From Peptoniphilus stercorisuis (GTDB lineage Bacteria > Bacillota > Clostridia > Tissierellales > Peptoniphilaceae): a stretch of DNA of 43,278 nt. The notes below the pieces were generated by a model that was given only the letters and a program-made list of their open reading frames with translations, did no database searches and was not told the DNA's origin. The translations under genes were made by a program, and so were the position numbers. Position 1 is the stretch's first letter, and the number at the start of each line of letters is the position of its first letter. Positions 41,933 to 43,278 of the stretch are shown piece after piece. The stretch is from assembly GCF_017874395.1 (NCBI RefSeq), contig NZ_JAGGLJ010000016.1:1-43278 (forward strand), in the 5' to 3' direction.

Positions 41933-43165
41933 ATGGAAAAGAAAAATGTATTAGATATTCTTGAAGAAAGAGGATATATTGATCAAGTAACACATAGAGA
42001 TGAGTTAAAGGAACTTCTTGGAAGCGAACCTGTAACTTTTTATATTGGATTTGATGCTACTGCTGATTCACTTACACTAGGACACTTTTTAACAGTTATG
42101 GCTATGATGCATATGCAAAAAGCTGGACATAGACCTATTGCACTTCTTGGTGGTGGAACTACAATGATTGGTGATCCATCTGGCAGAAATGATATGAGAA
42201 AAGTAATGACTAAAGAATTTATTGAACACAATGCAAAATGTTTCAAAAATCAACTTTCTAACTTCTTAGATTTCGGTGAAGGAAAAGCAAGATTTGTAAA
42301 TAATGCAGATTGGCTTCTTAACCTTAATTATCTAGACTTTATGAGAACAGTTGGTACACATTTTACAGTAAATAAAATGCTTTCTTATGATTCATACAAA
42401 AACAGACTTGAAGATGGACTTACATTCTTTGAATTTGGATATATGCCACTTCAATCCTATGACTTCCTACATTTATATAGAGAATATGATTGTAGACTTC
42501 AACTTGGAGGATCAGATCAATGGTCTAATATGATTGGTGGATTTGAACTTGTTAGAAAAGTAGAACAAGCTAAAGTATATGCAATGACATTTAGTCTTCT
42601 TACAACTGCAGATGGAATTAAAATGGGTAAAACTGCAAAAGGAGCTATATGGTTAGACGAAAAGAAAACTCCACCATATGAAATGTATCAATATTTAAGA
42701 AATGTTGATGATAGAGATGTTATTAAATTTATGAAACTTCTAACATTTGTTCCAATGGAAGAAATTAGAGAATATGAAAAATTAGAAGGATCAAGTATTA
42801 ATAAGGCTAAAGAAAGACTTGCTTATGAAGTAGTTAAAACAGTTCATGGAGAAGATGAAGCAAACAAAGCTCAAGAAGCTGCAAAAGCACTATTTACAAC
42901 AGGAGCAGATTCAGATAATATTCCTACAACTGAATTTGACAAAGAAGAATTTAAAGAAGGAAAAAATCTAATTGAACTTATGAAAGAACTTTCTTTAATT
43001 AAATCAAACTCTGAAGGTAGAAGACTTATTGAACAAAATGGTATTTCTATTGATGGAGAAAAAGTTAATGATGTAAATGCAGTAATTACAGAAGATAACT
43101 TTAAAGATGATAAAATCCTAATTAAAAAAGGTAAAAAAGTATATCATCAAGTTAAATTTAAATAA
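41933..43165 (+). CDS. tyrS: Tyrosyl-tRNA synthetase
   Basis: This 410-residue class I synthetase charges tRNA-Tyr. GFDATADSLTLGHFL holds the HIGH-type signature and KMGKTAKGAIWL the KMSKS-type one, a form close to the TyrZ subgroup. GGSDQWSNM is the tyrosine-site block. The C-terminal S4 domain (GRRLIEQNGISIDGEKVND) is complete. AGGAGG precedes ATG 41933. Expression is governed by the Tyr T-box. No terminator is visible between its stop and the IS end at about 43181, so the original one may have been separated by the insertion. Confidence 0.97.
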   Translation: MEKKNVLDILEERGYIDQVTHRDELKELLGSEPVTFYIGFDATADSLTLGHFLTVMAMMHMQKAGHRPIALLGGGTTMIGDPSGRNDMRKVMTKEFIEHNAKCFKNQLSNFLDFGEGKARFVNNADWLLNLNYLDFMRTVGTHFTVNKMLSYDSYKNRLEDGLTFFEFGYMPLQSYDFLHLYREYDCRLQLGGSDQWSNMIGGFELVRKVEQAKVYAMTFSLLTTADGIKMGKTAKGAIWLDEKKTPPYEMYQYLRNVDDRDVIKFMKLLTFVPMEEIREYEKLEGSSINKAKERLAYEVVKTVHGEDEANKAQEAAKALFTTGADSDNIPTTEFDKEEFKEGKNLIELMKELSLIKSNSEGRRLIEQNGISIDGEKVNDVNAVITEDNFKDDKILIKKGKKVYHQVKFK

Positions 43166-43183
43166 ACTAAAAAGAGGTCCTAG

Positions 43184-43277
43184 GATACTATGCCCTGTCA
43201 AGTACACATCAAATAAAATATTATAGATATTTTAATTTGTATTCTAAGGGAGATAAGTATCCTAAGGCTTTTTGAAT
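43184..43277 (-). mobile_element. 3' end of an IS3-family-like insertion sequence (right border copy)
   Basis: This is an exact 94-base reverse complement of window bases 1-94. The IS body extends to the right beyond the window. Its inner end lies within about 16 bases of the tyrS stop codon. Similar insertion points just after a stop codon on both sides suggest that the element is tolerated in 3' flanks. Confidence 0.8.
43221..43277 (-). CDS. IS3-type transposase, C-terminal 18 residues (partial)
   Basis: The same 18 residues and stop codon as the left copy are read on the minus strand (stop at 43223-43221). The gene is cut by the right edge. Confidence 0.75.
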   Translation of the reverse strand: MQKALGYLSPLEYKLKYL

Positions 43278-43278
43278 A

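Noticed and set aside
43166-43190. Terminator for tyrS in the TCCTAGGA palindrome
   Set aside because: The palindrome is only 8 bases and has no following T run. It lies at the IS boundary and no other hairpin was seen.
1-43278. Composite transposon or genomic island bounded by the inverted IS ends
   Set aside because: The content between the ends is almost wholly conserved housekeeping genes in ancestral order with uniform base composition. There is no cargo, integrase or resistance gene to suggest horizontal mobility.

Overview
The window is AT-rich chromosomal DNA (roughly 30% G+C or less by eye). It is densely coded and carries low-GC Gram-positive (Firmicutes/Bacillota) signatures: strong AGGAGG-type ribosome binding sites, T-box leaders, a lipoprotein foldase, HprT-FtsH-TilS synteny, and secondary-cell-wall-polymer genes. 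Missing sporulation genes inside an otherwise conserved block, type-2 IleRS, FtsEX-M23-CtpA and DUF5693-CsaB-TagA suggest a non-sporulating anaerobe of the Tissierellia, such as a Gram-positive anaerobic coccus of the Peptoniphilaceae. The genus cannot be settled from sequence reading alone.

Layout. The two ends (1-94 and 43184-43277) are exact inverted copies of the 3' end of an IS3-type insertion sequence, including the last 18 codons of its transposase, so the segment lies between two oppositely oriented IS copies. Inside: a 2-hydroxyacid dehydrogenase (-), a secreted TraB/GumN protein with SLH-like segments (+), T-box-controlled ileS preceded by an Rrf2 regulator (-), a SAF-domain dehydrogenase and an HI0933-type flavoprotein (-), the pepT-pepD peptidase pair (+), and a flavin-reductase-like gene (+) convergent with an HxlR regulator (-). 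From 13.1 to 27.6 kb runs a long leftward housekeeping block, in transcription order glmU-prs-pth-mfd-prsA-mazG-hup-rqcP-divIC-S1 gene-tilS-hpt-ftsH. It couples cell-wall precursor and PRPP synthesis, translation quality control, transcription-coupled repair, division and proteolysis. Several internal terminators divide it.

Next come ftsE-ftsX-M23 peptidase-ctpA (27.8-31.8 kb, -), which links division to wall hydrolysis, and a rightward 5-formyl-THF cyclo-ligase plus a CofE/FolC2-like gamma-glutamyl ligase (32.0-33.8 kb). A candidate small RNA of about 93 nt follows, with its own promoter and terminator. Then comes the leftward DUF5693-csaB-tagA-tkt operon (34.0-39.9 kb) for a pyruvylated cell-wall polymer, then an acpS-nnrD gene fusion with mazF (-), and finally tyrS (+) behind a compact Tyr T-box.

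No CRISPR array, prophage, rRNA or tRNA gene was seen. I did not find a clear new multi-gene system. The items most worth following up are the IS3 copies at both borders, the altered GIHH active-site motif of IleRS, the candidate small RNA, the AcpS-NnrD fusion beside an antitoxin-less MazF, the short Stem I of the tyrS T-box, and a possible link between the SLH-like secreted protein and the polymer pyruvylation genes.
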